From NCBI GenBank assembly GCA_016801845.1, contig CM028931.1, positions 6,035,563 to 6,099,562 of the forward strand: 64,000 nucleotides of DNA, given 5' to 3'. The notes under the pieces were generated by a model that made no database searches, was not told the origin of the DNA, and was given only the letters and a program-made list of their open reading frames with translations. Source of the stretch: Polydactylus sextarius. Taxonomy: Eukaryota > Chordata > Actinopteri > Polynemidae. Both the position numbers and the translations under genes were made by a program. Positions 21,900 to 33,631 of this stretch are shown in pieces. Every line of letters starts with the position of its first letter. Position 1 is the first letter of the stretch.

Positions 21900-22850
21900 G
21901 ACTGTAAAATTAACCTGTTCTGTAAGCAAGCGCTTGGCAACAATGGAGAGGAAAGGGAAGGGAGGATGACAGGGGAGAGGGGGAGAAAGACAAGAGGGAG
22001 ACCAGGGAGAGAGTAGTAGAGACTACATATTTACAAATAGTGGTCAAAGCAAAAGTATCATTACCATTACAATAATAATGATGATGTGTGTGTGTTAGGA
22101 ATTGCGACCTGTGGGCGGCTCCTCATCCTTGAGCAATAATGCAATCATGAAGGACCCCTCCCACAGACTGTTGGACCCTCCTGCCATCAGACAGGGGGCG
22201 ACATCAGGACTCGCACTGTTTGGTTCTGCAACAGGTTCTTCATCCTGTCGGAGCCTTAAACACCCCCTAAACAACCACACTTCTTTTAGAGGTTCAAGGC
22301 TTTTTAGACAGGATGCTTCTGATTTTTGCAATATTACATAGGTGGAAAAAAGCAGTCCTAGAGACATGTCTAACATGAGATAAAAAGGACACGTCCTGAT
22401 CAAAGATTACTCCAACGTTCCTCACAGTAGAACTGGAGGCCAAGGTCATGACATCCAGATTAGTTATGAGATTTAAAAATGATGTTCTGAGATGTTTAGG
22501 GCCAAGTATGATGACTTCAGTCAGTTTTGTCTGATTTTAAAAGTAAGAAATTCTGAGTCATCCAGGTCTTTATGTCTTTAAGACAGTCCTGAAGTTTAAT
22601 GACCTGGTTTCCTAGATAAGTACAACTGGGTATCGCCTGCATAACAATGGAAGTTCATATTGTGCTTCCTGGTGATACTGCCTAAGTGAAGCATGATCGA
22701 TTGTTTCAAACGCAGCACTAAGATCCAACAGGACAAGTACAGAGACAAGTCCATTGTCTGAGGCCATAAGAAGGTTGTTGGAACAGGATCTAAGAGACAA
22801 ATTGTTGGTAAGGATGAAGAAACTGTTGTGGTCAGTTCAGAGAGACCCCC
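21900..22850 (-). mobile_element. Spacer 1 LINE mosaic: antisense L2 with a plus-strand LINE tail
   Basis: On the minus strand are L2 pieces: the 3' block (GCAAGCGCTTGG reverse of the tail at 3880), RT segments with LLDLSAAFETIDH and a degraded YAGDTQLYLS (normally YADD), and an FHLRNIARI-like stretch. At 22102-22275 a plus-strand frame reads RTRTVWFRNRFFILSEP followed by a stop, which resembles the C-terminus of another LINE ORF2. Relative to later spacers, an internal block is missing near 22290. Confidence 0.75.
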
Positions 22851-22862
22851 ACCCCACTCCTT

Positions 22863-22916
22863 CACTTATACCTACCCCTTCTCCTACCCCTGCCCCTTTT
22901 CTTACCCCTACCCCAT
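22863..22916. repeat. 18-bp minisatellite, three units (spacer 1)
   Basis: Three 18-bp units match the type at 17379-17504. They mark the end of the LINE mosaic and the start of the gene 2 upstream region. Confidence 0.8.
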
Positions 22917-23282
22917 GTCTGTCACCAAGTGACATTTTCATTCACACACGTGTTACGATAAACATACATTACATACATTCAATCTCATACATTTAATCTA
23001 ATTAGAGAAGTCAATGTACTTCTACTGTTGTTAAACTACTAAGAATACAGAACAGGAAAGAACAAAACAGAACAGGTAAAATTTAATGAAGGAAAGCAAA
23101 CCAGGAAATGCCCTAACAACAATCAGTGTTTTATATGAATAAAACAGTACATAAAGTTTAAAATCACAGATAAGCCTGTTTGCTGGGTAAAAATAAATTG
23201 CAACAAAATGCACCACTGATGATTGAATGCTGCTGACTGGTCTACACATTATATGTGCTGCAACTTCTTCCCTTCCATTACC

Positions 23283-23513
23283 GTTGCTATGGCAACTGGA
23301 ACCACACACTCAGGCCCACACACACACACTATGATGTCACTAAAAAAATAGCATAAAATATGTCCTCATGTAATTTCTTGCGCCTTTGTGTGATGATGTC
23401 ATCACATCAATGACATCAGTGATGATGACATCACTGGTGCCTTTAATCCCAGTGCCTTTAATCTCTAGCCAGGGTGTGTAAGTAAAGGACCACATCTCAG
23501 ATTAGAGTATAAC
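23283..23513 (+). promoter_or_regulatory. Promoter of array gene 2
   Basis: The X-box-like GTTGCTATGGCAAC is at 23283-23296, the CRE-like TGATGTCA at 23332-23339, and the same TGATGTCA/TGACATCA cluster at about 23395-23435. TATAAC is at 23508-23513. The organisation and spacing match gene 1. Confidence 0.6.
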
Positions 23514-23622
23514 ACTTTTACAGCGCAGACAGATAGAGGACAGCTGACAGAACCAGCGACAAACTCATCTTAAACTTCTAAAACTTCTTACAAAAATTTC
23601 ACAGAATTTCAAACAAATACAA

Positions 23623-25566
23623 ATGTCCATGTATTGTGAAGCACCGCGATCCTCTAGGATCCTAGAGATCACAGTTGACGACTTCATACCACTCATCAAT
23701 TCTTTATCGGAAAGGATGACACCGAAACAATGGCAACTACTACGATTAGGCAAACCTGATGAAGAAACAGCTTTAATGTTCGTCCAAACAATACTGGATA
23801 TGATAAAACTCATGACAAAAGCCATGTTAAAAGCTGAAGCTGGCAGGACAAGGGTCTCTGAGGAGGAAGTGAGGGAGAGCCTGGGTGACTTGGTCTCTAG
23901 GAGTTTCAGGGAAGCTCTAAGACTCAAGGACCTAAGCCCGGTCCAAACCCAGAGCATGGAGCAATTAACAGACATGATTGTGGAAGAGGTGGCAGACCAT
24001 GTCAACTCGTCCCTCTCTGTGGTAAAATTCATTGACGAACCTCAAATCAATGTTCCCATGCAACGTCTTCGTAGGATGGTTGCTCATGCATGCACAGTGT
24101 TTAAAGTAATCACCCCCAAGGTGAAAAAGCTATGTAAACCCCGACAATCGACACAAAGAAGAGGCCAAATCACCCCTGAACAGACCCAGGATGATGGAGA
24201 CCAGGAGAAGGAGACGGTGGATACTGCAGGCACATCACCATCATCTGGCATCCCAGTGATCACAGTCGATGACTTCATGCCACTTATTAATTCCTTAATG
24301 GAAAAGTTGACACCGAACCAGTGGGAACTGTTGCGATTTAGCAAAATTGATGAGGAAACAGTTTTTATGCTTGCACAAACAATTGTGGATATGATTACAC
24401 TCACGACAACTGCCATGTTGAGAACTTATGTTGACAGGACAGAAATCTCTGAGGTGGAAGTGAGGGCAAGTCTGGGCGACTTGATCTGTAGGAGTTTCAT
24501 GGAGGCTCTAAGACTCAAGGACCTAAGCCTGGTCCAAACTCAGAGCATGGAGCAATTAACAGACATGTTTGCAAAAGCAGTGACAGACCATTTCAACATG
24601 TCCCTCTCTGTGGTAAAGCCTAAAACAGGAACTATATTGATTCCACCGCCATGTCTTTATAATATGGTTGTTCATGCATACACAATGTTTAAAGGAATCC
24701 CCCCCAAGGTGAAAAAGCTATGTAAACCCCAACAATCGTCACAAAGAAGAGGCCAAATCACCCCTGAACAAACCCACGATGATGGAGACAAGGAGGAGGA
24801 GATGATGGAGACTGAGACTGATCATTTGTCAGTCAGATCTGTACAATCACAAACCAGTTTACCATGGATCTCACCAAAGCCCAGCACTGAATCTGACACA
24901 AGGGACTATGTCAAAAACGTCAGACAGAAGAGGAGTCCGGTTGTTTCAAAGATTAAAAAACTCTGCAAACCTCTGCGAACATCATGCAGAAGAGTCCAGA
25001 TCACTCCCGAACCGAGCCAGGATGATGAAGACCAGGAGGAGGAGATGATGGAGACTGTAGGCACATCACCATCATCTGGGATCCCAGAGATCACAGCCGA
25101 CGACTTCATACCACTTATTACTTCTTTAGCGGAAAAGTTGACACCGAACCAGTGGGAACTGTTACAATTAAGCAAACCTGATGATGAAACAGTTTTCATG
25201 TTTGTAGAAACAATACTGGACATCATAACACTCATGACAAGAGCCACGTTGAAAGCTCAAGCTGGCAGGACACGAGTCTCAGAGGTGGAAATTAGGGCAA
25301 GCCTGGGTGATGTGATCCGTAGGAGTTTCAGGGAGGCTCTAAGACTCAAGAAACTAAGCCTGGTCCAAACCAAGAGCATGGAGCAATTAACAGACCTGAT
25401 TGGAAAAGAGGTGGCAGACCACATCAACGCATCCCTCTCTGTGGTGAAGCCTACAGTAGAATCTGAATTCTGCCGCATCGTTCCCACGGCACGTCTTCGT
25501 AAGATAGTTTCTCATGCATGCACCATGTTTAAGGGCATCACCTCCAGGGTGAAAAAGGCTAAGTAA
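23623..25566 (+). CDS. Array gene 2, type I: A-B-linker-C protein (647 aa)
   Basis: Family unknown. The order is the same as in gene 1: module A from residue 16, B from residue 213, an 81-residue linker with SLPWISPKPS, then C from residue 490. The frame ends at 25566 because the C-terminal linker reads GTGAAAAAGGCTAAGTAA, where gene 1 has one A fewer. Gene 3 shares that extra A, so it either predates the 2-3 duplication or is a repeated assembly error. If the A is removed the frame would run on through the acidic helical tail to 25957, as in gene 1. Confidence 0.8.
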   Translation: MSMYCEAPRSSRILEITVDDFIPLINSLSERMTPKQWQLLRLGKPDEETALMFVQTILDMIKLMTKAMLKAEAGRTRVSEEEVRESLGDLVSRSFREALRLKDLSPVQTQSMEQLTDMIVEEVADHVNSSLSVVKFIDEPQINVPMQRLRRMVAHACTVFKVITPKVKKLCKPRQSTQRRGQITPEQTQDDGDQEKETVDTAGTSPSSGIPVITVDDFMPLINSLMEKLTPNQWELLRFSKIDEETVFMLAQTIVDMITLTTTAMLRTYVDRTEISEVEVRASLGDLICRSFMEALRLKDLSLVQTQSMEQLTDMFAKAVTDHFNMSLSVVKPKTGTILIPPPCLYNMVVHAYTMFKGIPPKVKKLCKPQQSSQRRGQITPEQTHDDGDKEEEMMETETDHLSVRSVQSQTSLPWISPKPSTESDTRDYVKNVRQKRSPVVSKIKKLCKPLRTSCRRVQITPEPSQDDEDQEEEMMETVGTSPSSGIPEITADDFIPLITSLAEKLTPNQWELLQLSKPDDETVFMFVETILDIITLMTRATLKAQAGRTRVSEVEIRASLGDVIRRSFREALRLKKLSLVQTKSMEQLTDLIGKEVADHINASLSVVKPTVESEFCRIVPTARLRKIVSHACTMFKGITSRVKKAK

Positions 25567-25642
25567 ACCCCAACAATCGACATGTAGAAGAGGCCAGATC
25601 ACCCCTGAACAGACCCAGGATCATGAAGACCAGGAGGAGGAG

Positions 25643-25957
25643 GTGTTGTTGGTGGACCATGTCCAGAGTATCATCAGCCAGGAGATAAGTCCAATCATAG
25701 AACAAGTTTTGGATACCGTGCCTGAGTCTGAGCACGAACAGTTGCACTCTGAATTGTCTCAGGAAATTAAAATGGTTGCAGAAGAAATTGTTCAGTCAGT
25801 TACTGAAGAGATGGCTTCACAGGCAACAGAGACTCCATCCCCACAGTCACTAAAGGATACCAGGGGATGTTTTCAAAGAGTGTCACAAAAGATCAAGACG
25901 CGTGCCTTGGAAAGGTTTTCGCAAGAGCAGCATTTCAACGAATACTGGCTCAGCTGA
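25643..25957 (+). CDS. Gene 2 acidic helical tail, separated from the main ORF by one base
   Basis: This matches residues from about 672 to 775 of gene 1, beginning LLVDHVQSIISQEISPIIEQ and ending with the same EYWLS before TGA. It contains a tripled Ala-Leu substitution near its end but stays in frame. The Met at 25643 replaces the Val of gene 1, so an independent start is conceivable though unlikely. Confidence 0.45.
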   Translation: MLLVDHVQSIISQEISPIIEQVLDTVPESEHEQLHSELSQEIKMVAEEIVQSVTEEMASQATETPSPQSLKDTRGCFQRVSQKIKTRALERFSQEQHFNEYWLS

Positions 25958-26775
25958 AAGCCAAATTCCACTTGGATAAAGTAGAAAACAAGGAGGCAGT
26001 CCAGAAGCTCATGGCGAGTGTGGACTCTCTCATTCTGACAGAGGGTGGTCCTAGCGGAAGTTTGTTTAAAAGACTTCAAAACGCTTCACCTGGAAGAGTT
26101 TTGCAGTACATAAAGCAACTCAGTGACCTCCTCTACAGGCACATGACACGGGAGCTTATTTCAGAGATGACTCGATCACGCAGACAACGTAAGGCCAGGG
26201 TAACTTCCATAGCAGCACCTGTTCCTGAGTCAGATGCTGACATGTACTTGGACATTCAAAGAAAAATGGTTCATTACCTGTCCCTGGTAGGCTGGTGGTT
26301 CAACAGTCAGGCTACTGTGATCACTAAAAGGGTGACATTGGTGTTAAAGGGCCTTGAGTTGGTGTCACGAGTGCAGAGGCCTCAGGTCACCAGGACAGAG
26401 GTCACAACACCCGAGATGACTGATTCTACCCAAAGTGTGCCGTCACAGACAGACAAAAACAAAATGTTGCTGAGATGTCTAATGAATAGGCTGGTGGCAC
26501 GAAGCATAAGAAAATCAAAGTTGATATGGACCCTTGAAAACCCAGAGGAAAGCATTCAACAGCTGTCTGAAAAAGTCTGGGCCCAAGTGAAAGGCCTGGA
26601 GTTTAACATCACACAAAACCTGTTGAAGAAACTGGACAAGGCCATTTTCATAGAGCTTTGTAAGCACTGGGGTTGTCCACAAATGGTTGTGGCTGAAATT
26701 TATTTAGTAACGCCAGAACTCATAAACTTTATCACTGCCTGCCTCACACGTCCACCTGAAGCCACCAACGCCTAA
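25867..26775 (+). CDS. Gene 2 C-terminal ORF (302 aa), -1 frame to the acidic tail
   Basis: Counterpart of 20471-21406. It overlaps the preceding frame by 91 bases because gene 2 lacks the TGA found at 20468. It keeps GSLFKRLQNASPGRVLQYIK and the GWWFNSQ segment. It ends early (RPPEATNA) because of an extra C in CACGTCCACCTG, so the basic end of gene 1 is lost. Otherwise divergence from gene 1 is a handful of substitutions, and it stays open throughout. Confidence 0.5.
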   Translation: MFSKSVTKDQDACLGKVFARAAFQRILAQLKAKFHLDKVENKEAVQKLMASVDSLILTEGGPSGSLFKRLQNASPGRVLQYIKQLSDLLYRHMTRELISEMTRSRRQRKARVTSIAAPVPESDADMYLDIQRKMVHYLSLVGWWFNSQATVITKRVTLVLKGLELVSRVQRPQVTRTEVTTPEMTDSTQSVPSQTDKNKMLLRCLMNRLVARSIRKSKLIWTLENPEESIQQLSEKVWAQVKGLEFNITQNLLKKLDKAIFIELCKHWGCPQMVVAEIYLVTPELINFITACLTRPPEATNA

Positions 26776-28313
26776 TCTTATTACAAGATTGTTTTCTTCT
26801 ATTAGGAAAGCCTTTGGAAAAAAAAACATCTAGAGTTTGCCCCACCTAGTCCCATCTAGCCTCGGTTTCCCTCTTACTCTATTACAACCAGAATTAATTC
26901 CCTTCCTTTCCCTCTGTCAGTTGAGCTGGAGCAGGACTCCAGCTCTCAGGACCACATCAGCAACCAACACCTCACATTTGAAGGACAAAGGCTCAGTTTC
27001 TGTGCCTGAGCCCTCATGAGTGTGAGTGTCCATTGCTGAGGTGGTCTCTTGATTTTCTCCGGGTGCTCCGTTTCCCCATAGTACTTAAACTATAAAAAAA
27101 ATCCTTCCCTTTCCCTTTCAAAGATCTTTGTGACTGATCCCTGTCAGTTGGGTTGGAGCAGGACTCCAGCTCTCAGGACCACATCAGCAAACAACACCTC
27201 ACATTTGAAGGACAAAGCCTCAGTTTCTGTGCCTGAGCCCTCATGAGTGTGAGTGTCCATTGCTGAGGTGGTCTCTTGATTTCTCCGGGTGCTCGGTTTC
27301 CCCATAGTACTTAAACTATAAAAAAAAAAACACAGTGACTGTAAAATTAACCTGTTCTGTAAGCAAGCTTGCTTGGAGAGCAACAATGGAGAGGAAAGGG
27401 AAGGAGGATGACAGGGGAGAGGGGGAAAGGGAGAGGAGACAAGAGGGAGACCAGGGAGAGAGTAGTAGAGACTACATATTTACAAATAGTGGTCAAAGCA
27501 AAAGTATCATTACCATTACAATAATAATGATGATGTGTGTGTGTTAGGAATTGCGACCTGTGGGCGGCTCCTCATCCTTGAGCAATAATGCAATCATGAA
27601 GGACCCCTCCCACAGACTGTTGGACCCTCCTGCCATCAGACAGGGGGCGACATCAGGACTCGCACTGTTTGGTTCTGCAACAGGTTCTTCATCCTGTCGG
27701 AGCCTTAAACACCCCCTAAACAACCACACTTCTTTTAGAGGTTCAAGGCTTTTTAGACAGGATGCTTCTGATTTTTGCAATATTACATAGGTGGAAAAAA
27801 GCAGTCCTAGAGACATGTCTAACATGAGATAAAAAGGACACGTCCTGATCAAAGATTACTCCAACGTTCCTCACAGTAGAACTGGAGGCCAAGGTCATGA
27901 CATCCAGATTAGTTATGAGATTTAAAAATGATGTTCTGAGATGTTTAGGGCCAAGTATGATGACTTCAGTCGGTTTTGTCTGAGTTTAAAAGTAAGAAAT
28001 TCTGAGTCATCCAGGTCTTCATGTCTTTAAGACAGTCCTGAAGTTTAATGACCTGGTTTCCTAGATAAGTACAACTGGGTATCGCCTGCATAACAATGGA
28101 AGTTCATATTGTGCTTCCTGGTGATACTGCCTAAGTGAAGCATGATCGATTGTTTCAAACGCAGCACTAAGATCCAACAGGACAAGTACAGAGACAAGTC
28201 CATTGTCTGAGGCCATAAGAAGGTTGTTGGAACAGGATCTAAGAGACAAATTGTTGGTAAGGATGAAGAAACTGTTGTGGTCAGTTCAGAGAGAGACCCC
28301 CACCCCACTCCTT
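26776..28313 (-). mobile_element. Spacer 2: duplicated 3' flank and antisense L2 mosaic
   Basis: The order is the same as in spacer 1: the 230-bp duplication (about 26912-27320), antisense L2 3' block (27340-27540), plus-strand LINE tail (27551-27725), and antisense L2 RT pieces (27726-28290). It has the same internal deletion as spacer 1, and no orphan module. It is nearly identical to spacer 1, showing the 5.4-kb unit was copied whole. Confidence 0.75.
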
Positions 28314-28733
28314 CACTTATACCTACCCCTTCTCCTACCCCTGCCCCTTTTCTTACCCCTACCCCATGTCTGTCACCAAGTGACATTTTCATTCACACAC
28401 GTGTTACGATAAACATACATTACATACATTCAATCTCATACATTTAATCTAATTAGAGAAGTCAATGTACTTCTACTGTAGTTAAACTACTAAGAATACA
28501 GAACAGGAAAGAACAAAACAGAACAGGTAAAATTTAATGAAGGAAAGCAAACCAGGAAATGCCCTAACAACTATCAGTGTTTTATATGAATAAAACAGTA
28601 CATAAAGTTTAAAATCACAGATAAGCCTGTTTGCTGGGTAAAAATAAATTGCAACAAAATGCACCACTGATGACTGAATGCTGCTGACTGGTCTACACAT
28701 TATATGTGCTGCAACTTCTTCCCTTCCATTACC

Positions 28734-28964
28734 GTTGCTATGGCAACTGGAACCACACACTCAGGCCCACACACACACACTACGATGTCACTAAAAAAAC
28801 AGCATAAAATATGTCCTCATGTAATTTCTTGCGCCTTTGTGTGATGATGTCATCACATCAATGACATCAGTGATGATGACATCACTGGTGCCTTTAATCC
28901 CAGTGCCTTTAATCTCTAGCCAGGGTGTGTAAGTAGAGGACCACATCTCAGATTAGAGTATAAC
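28734..28964 (+). promoter_or_regulatory. Promoter of array gene 3
   Basis: GTTGCTATGGCAAC lies at 28734-28747 and TATAAC at 28959-28964. The first CRE-like site is changed to CGATGTCA (28783-28790), while the downstream cluster is intact. Confidence 0.55.
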
Positions 28965-29076
28965 ACTTTTACAGCGCAGACAGATAGAGGACAGCTGACA
29001 GAACCAGCGACAAACTCATCTTAAACTTCTAAAACTTCTTACAAAAATTTCACAGAATTTCACCAAACAAATACAA

Positions 29077-31122
29077 ATGTCCATGTATTGTGAAGCACCG
29101 CGATCCTCTAGGATCCTAGAGATCACAGTTGACGACTTCATACCACTCATCAATTCTTTATCGGAAAGGATGACACCGAAACAATGGCAACTACTACGAT
29201 TAGGCAAACCTGATGAAGAAACAGCTTTAATGTTCGTCCAAACAATACTGGACATGATAAAACTCATGACAAAAGCCATGTTAAAAGCTGAAGCTGGCAG
29301 GACAAGGGTCTCTGAGGAGGAAGTGAGGGAGAGCCTGGGTGACTTGGTCTCTAGGAGTTTCAGGGAAGCTCTAAGACTCAAGGACCTAAGCCCGTCCAAA
29401 CCCAGAGCATGGAGCAATTAACAGACATGATTGTGGAGAAGAGGTGGCAGACCATGTCAACTCGTCCCTCTCTGTGGTAAAGTGCATTGACGAACCTCAA
29501 ATCAAAGTTCCCATGCAACGTCTTCGTAGGGATGGTTGCTCATGCATGCACAGTGTTTAAAGTAATCACCCCCAAGGTGAAAAAGCTATGTAAACCCCCG
29601 ACATCGACACAAAGAAGAGGCCAAATCACCCCTGAACAGACCCAGGATGATGGAGACCAGGAGAATCTGAGGAGACGGTGGATACTGCAGGCACATCACC
29701 ATCATCTGGCATCCCAGTGATCACAGTCGATGACTTCATGCCACTTATTAATTCCTTAATGGAAAAGTTGACACCGAACCAGTGGGAACTGTTGCGATTT
29801 AGCAAAATTGATGAGGAAACAGTTTTTATGCTTGCACAAACAATTGTGGATATGATTAACACTCACGACAACTGCCATGTTGAGAACTTATGTTGACAGG
29901 ACAGAAATCTCTGAGGTGGAAGTGAGGGCAAGTCTGGGTGACTTGATCTGTAGGAGTTTCATGGAGGCTCTAAGACTCAAGGACCTAAGCCTGGTCCAAA
30001 CTCAGAGCATGGAGCAATTAACAGACATGTTTGCAAAAGCAGTGACAGACCATTTCAACATGTCCCTCTCTGTGGTGAAGCCTAAAACAGGAACTATATT
30101 GATTCCACCGCCATGTCTTTATAATATGGTTGTTCATGCATACACAATGTTTAAAGGAATCCCCCCAAGGTGAAAAATCATTTGCTATGTAAACCCCAAC
30201 AATCGTCACAAAGAAGAGGCCAAATCACCCCTGAACAAACCCACGATGATGGAGACAAGGAGGAGGAGATGATGGAGACTGAGACTGATCATTTGTCAGA
30301 TCTGTACCTGTACAATCTCACAAACCAGTTTACCATGGATCTCACCAAAGCCCAGCACTGAATCTGACACAAGGGACTATGTCAAAAAGTCAGACAGAAG
30401 AGGAGTCCGTTGTTTCAAAGATTAAAAAACTCTGCAAACCTCTGCGAACATCATGCAGAAGAGTCCAGATCACTCCCGAACCGAGCCAGGATGATGAAGA
30501 CCAGGAGGAGGAGATGATGGAGACTGGAGACTAGGCACATCACCATCATCTGGGATCCCAGAGATCACAGCCGACGACTTCATACCACTTATTACTTCTT
30601 TAGCGGAAAAGTTGACACCGAACCAGTGGGAACTGTTACAATTAAGCAAACCTGATGATGAAACAGTTTTCATGTTTGTAGAAACAATACTGGACATCAT
30701 AACACTCATGACAAGAGCCACGTTGAAAGCTCAAGCTGGCAGGACACGAGTCTCAGAGGTGGAAATTAGGGCAAGCCTGGGTGACGTGATCCGTAGGAGT
30801 TTCAGGGAGGCTCTAAGACTCAAGAAACTAAGCCTGGTCCAAACCAAGAGCATGGAGCAATTAACAGACCTGATTGGAAAAGAGGTGGCAGACCACATCA
30901 ACGCATCCCTCTCTGTGGTGAAGCCTACAGTAGAATCTGAATTCTGCCGCATCGTTCCCACGGCACGTCTTAAATGAATAGTTTCTCATGCATGCACCAT
31001 GTTTAAGGGCATCGCCTCCAGGGTGAAAAAGGCTAAGTAAACCCCAACAATCGACATGTAGAAGAGGCCAGATCACCCCTGAACAGACCCAGGATCATGA
31101 AGACCAGGAGGAGGAGGTGTGA
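29077..31122 (+). pseudogene. Array gene 3: type I body with many indels and a truncated 3' end
   Basis: A, B, linker and C modules are recognisable in order, but the frame is broken at least seven times. The changes include a lost G before GTCCAAACCC (29394), GGAGAAGAGG (about 29436), an extra G at about 29530, an insertion AATCT near 29665, an extra A near 29858, CCCCCC shortened near 30166, and small duplications at about 30305 and 30528. Module C then runs to GAGGAGGAGGTGT and joins at once to GATTTGTCTGATTTGCCTGC, so the acidic tail and C-terminal ORF are deleted. The density of errors is far above that of its neighbours, so this is either a decaying copy or poor consensus next to the gap. 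Confidence 0.8.
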
Positions 31123-32896
31123 TTTGTCTGATTTGCCTGCCTCACACGTCACCTAAAGCAACTGACGCCTAATCCCATTACAAGATTGTTTTCTTCTATT
31201 AGGAAAGCCTTCGGAAAAAAACAATCTAGAGTTTGCCCCACCTAGTCCCATCTAGCCTCGGTTTCCCTCTTACTCTTTTACAACCAGAATTAATTCCCTT
31301 CCCTTTTCTCTTCTGTCAGTTGAGCTGGAGCAGGACTCCAGCTCTCAGATTACATCAGCAACAAACACCTCACATTTGAAGGACAAAGGCTCAATTTCTG
31401 TGCCTGAGCCCTCATGAGTGTGAGTGTCCATTGCTGAGGTGGTCTCATGATTTTCTCCGGTGCTCCGTTCCCCCCATAGTATTTAAACTATAAAAAAAAT
31501 TCCTTCCTTTTCCCTTTCAAAGATCTTTGTGACTGATCCTCTGTCAGTTGGGTTGGAGCAGGACTCCAGCTCTCAGGACCACATCAGCAAACAACACCTC
31601 ACATTTGAAGGACAAAGGCTCAGTTTCTGTGCCTGAGCCCTCATGAGTGTGAGTGTCCATTGCTGAGGTGGTCTGTGGTTTTCTCCGGGTGCTCCGGTTT
31701 CCCCATAGTACTTAAACTATAAAAAAAAAAAAAAAAAAAAAAAAAACACTGTGACTGTAAAATTAACCTGTTCTGTAAGCAAGCCCTTGGCGACAATGGA
31801 GAGGAAAAACTCCCTTTTAACGGGAAGAAACCTCCAGCAGAACCAGACTCAGAGTGGACAGTCACCTGCCTCGATCGGTTGGAGTGAAATGAAAACAGAG
31901 AAAAGAGAAGAGACGGAGGATGACAGGGGAGAAAAGACAAAGAGGGAGACCAGGGAGAGAGTAGTAGAGACTACGTATTTACAAATAGTTGTTAAAGCAA
32001 AAGTATCATTACCATTACAATAGTAATGATGATGATGATATCGTTGGTGAAGTTACTGGAACACCCTGATAGTAAAGAGTTACAGTCCAGTCTAGAGGTA
32101 ACGAATGCATGAATTAATGTTCTGAGATGTTTAGGGCCAAGTATGTTAACTTCGGTTTTGTCTGAGTTTAAAAGAAAGAAATTCATCCACGACTTTATGT
32201 CTTTCAGACAATCCTGTGGTTTAATGACCTGGTTAGTTTCATCTGGTTTCATAGATAAGTACAACTGGGTATCGCCTGCATAACAATAGAAGTTTATATT
32301 GTGCTTCCTGGTGATATTGCCTAAGTGAAGCATGATCGATTGTCTCAAACACAGCACTATTTTTATCTCTGATGACAACAATTTTATTTGTAAAAAACTG
32401 TGTCGGATGAGTCTGCAGATCTGGTTTTCTTTGCATGACTTTATGAATGTGTGCAGAAGAACCTCAAGGTGAGAGTGACTCAGAGGCAGACATTGTTTCT
32501 GATTGGCTCTGGCCCTGCGAACCATCTACGATGATGGTGATGTGTGTGTGTGTTAGGAATTGCGACCTGTGGGCGGCTCCTCATCCTTGAGCAATAATGC
32601 AATTATATGAGGACCCCTCCCACAGACTGTTGGACCCTCCTGCCATCAGACAGGGGGCGACATCAGGACTCGCACTGTTTGGTTCCGCAACAGGTTCTTC
32701 ATCCTGTCGGAGCCTTAAACACCCCCTAAACAATCAAACTTCTGTCGAGGTTCGAGGCATTAAGATAATTGTATTTTTAAATAAAGAATCAAGAGCAGCC
32801 AGTACAGGAGAAATGTGATCTCTGATCCTACTTCCTGTCAGTGCTGGTGCTGCAGCATTCTGGATTAGCTGAAGGTTTTTGATGGAGTTACTGGAA
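31123..32896 (-). mobile_element. Spacer 3, left part: 3' flank and antisense L2 mosaic
   Basis: The remnant of the C-terminal coding region is at 31135-31225, now out of frame as 3' sequence. The 230-bp duplication follows (about 31310-31720), then a poly-A of about 26. A fuller antisense L2 (31745-32530) has the 3' block, RT frame (AVFETIDH, YAGDTQLYLS) and TSRLDCNSLLSGCSS. The plus-strand LINE tail is at 32555-32730, with antisense L2 to 32896. This is the first spacer of the longer (type II) kind. Confidence 0.7.
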
Positions 32897-33131
32897 CCCA
32901 GAGCATGGAGCAATTAACAGACATGTTTGCAAAAGCAGTGACAGACCATTTCAACATGTCCCTCTCTGTGGTGAAGCCTAAAACAGGAACTATATTGATT
33001 CCACCGCCATGTCTTTATAATATGGTTGTTCATGCATACACAATGTTTAAAGGAATCAACCCCAAGGTGAAAAAGCTATGTAAACCTCAACAATCGACAC
33101 AAAGAAGAGGCCAGATCACCCCTGAACAAAC
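32897..33131 (+). pseudogene. Orphan B-module fragment 1, cut by the gap
   Basis: It begins CCCAGAGCATGGAGC directly after L2 sequence ending TTACTGGAA, enters the module at SMEQLTDMFAK, and is open until the N gap. It has the same left junction as the other orphan fragments in later spacers. Confidence 0.75.
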
Positions 33132-33631
33132 NNNNNNNNNNNNNNNNNNNNNNNNNNNNNNNNNNNNNNNNNNNNNNNNNNNNNNNNNNNNNNNNNNNNN
33201 NNNNNNNNNNNNNNNNNNNNNNNNNNNNNNNNNNNNNNNNNNNNNNNNNNNNNNNNNNNNNNNNNNNNNNNNNNNNNNNNNNNNNNNNNNNNNNNNNNNN
33301 NNNNNNNNNNNNNNNNNNNNNNNNNNNNNNNNNNNNNNNNNNNNNNNNNNNNNNNNNNNNNNNNNNNNNNNNNNNNNNNNNNNNNNNNNNNNNNNNNNNN
33401 NNNNNNNNNNNNNNNNNNNNNNNNNNNNNNNNNNNNNNNNNNNNNNNNNNNNNNNNNNNNNNNNNNNNNNNNNNNNNNNNNNNNNNNNNNNNNNNNNNNN
33501 NNNNNNNNNNNNNNNNNNNNNNNNNNNNNNNNNNNNNNNNNNNNNNNNNNNNNNNNNNNNNNNNNNNNNNNNNNNNNNNNNNNNNNNNNNNNNNNNNNNN
33601 NNNNNNNNNNNNNNNNNNNNNNNNNNNNNNN
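33132..33631. other. Assembly gap, exactly 500 N
   Basis: The left flank is inside a B-module fragment (GCCAGATCACCCC) and the right flank is inside antisense L2 RT sequence (ATAACAATAGAAGTTTATA). These two do not adjoin in any other unit. The missing piece must contain at least the rest of an orphan fragment and the start of another L2 block. The round length suggests a placeholder, so copies may be missing. Confidence 0.95.

Noticed and set aside
22102..22341. Plus-strand frame RPVGGSSSLSNNAIMKDPSH in each spacer as a host gene
   Set aside because: Another frame of the same sequence reads as the C-terminus of a LINE ORF2 (RTRTVWFRNRFF), so it is transposon sequence.
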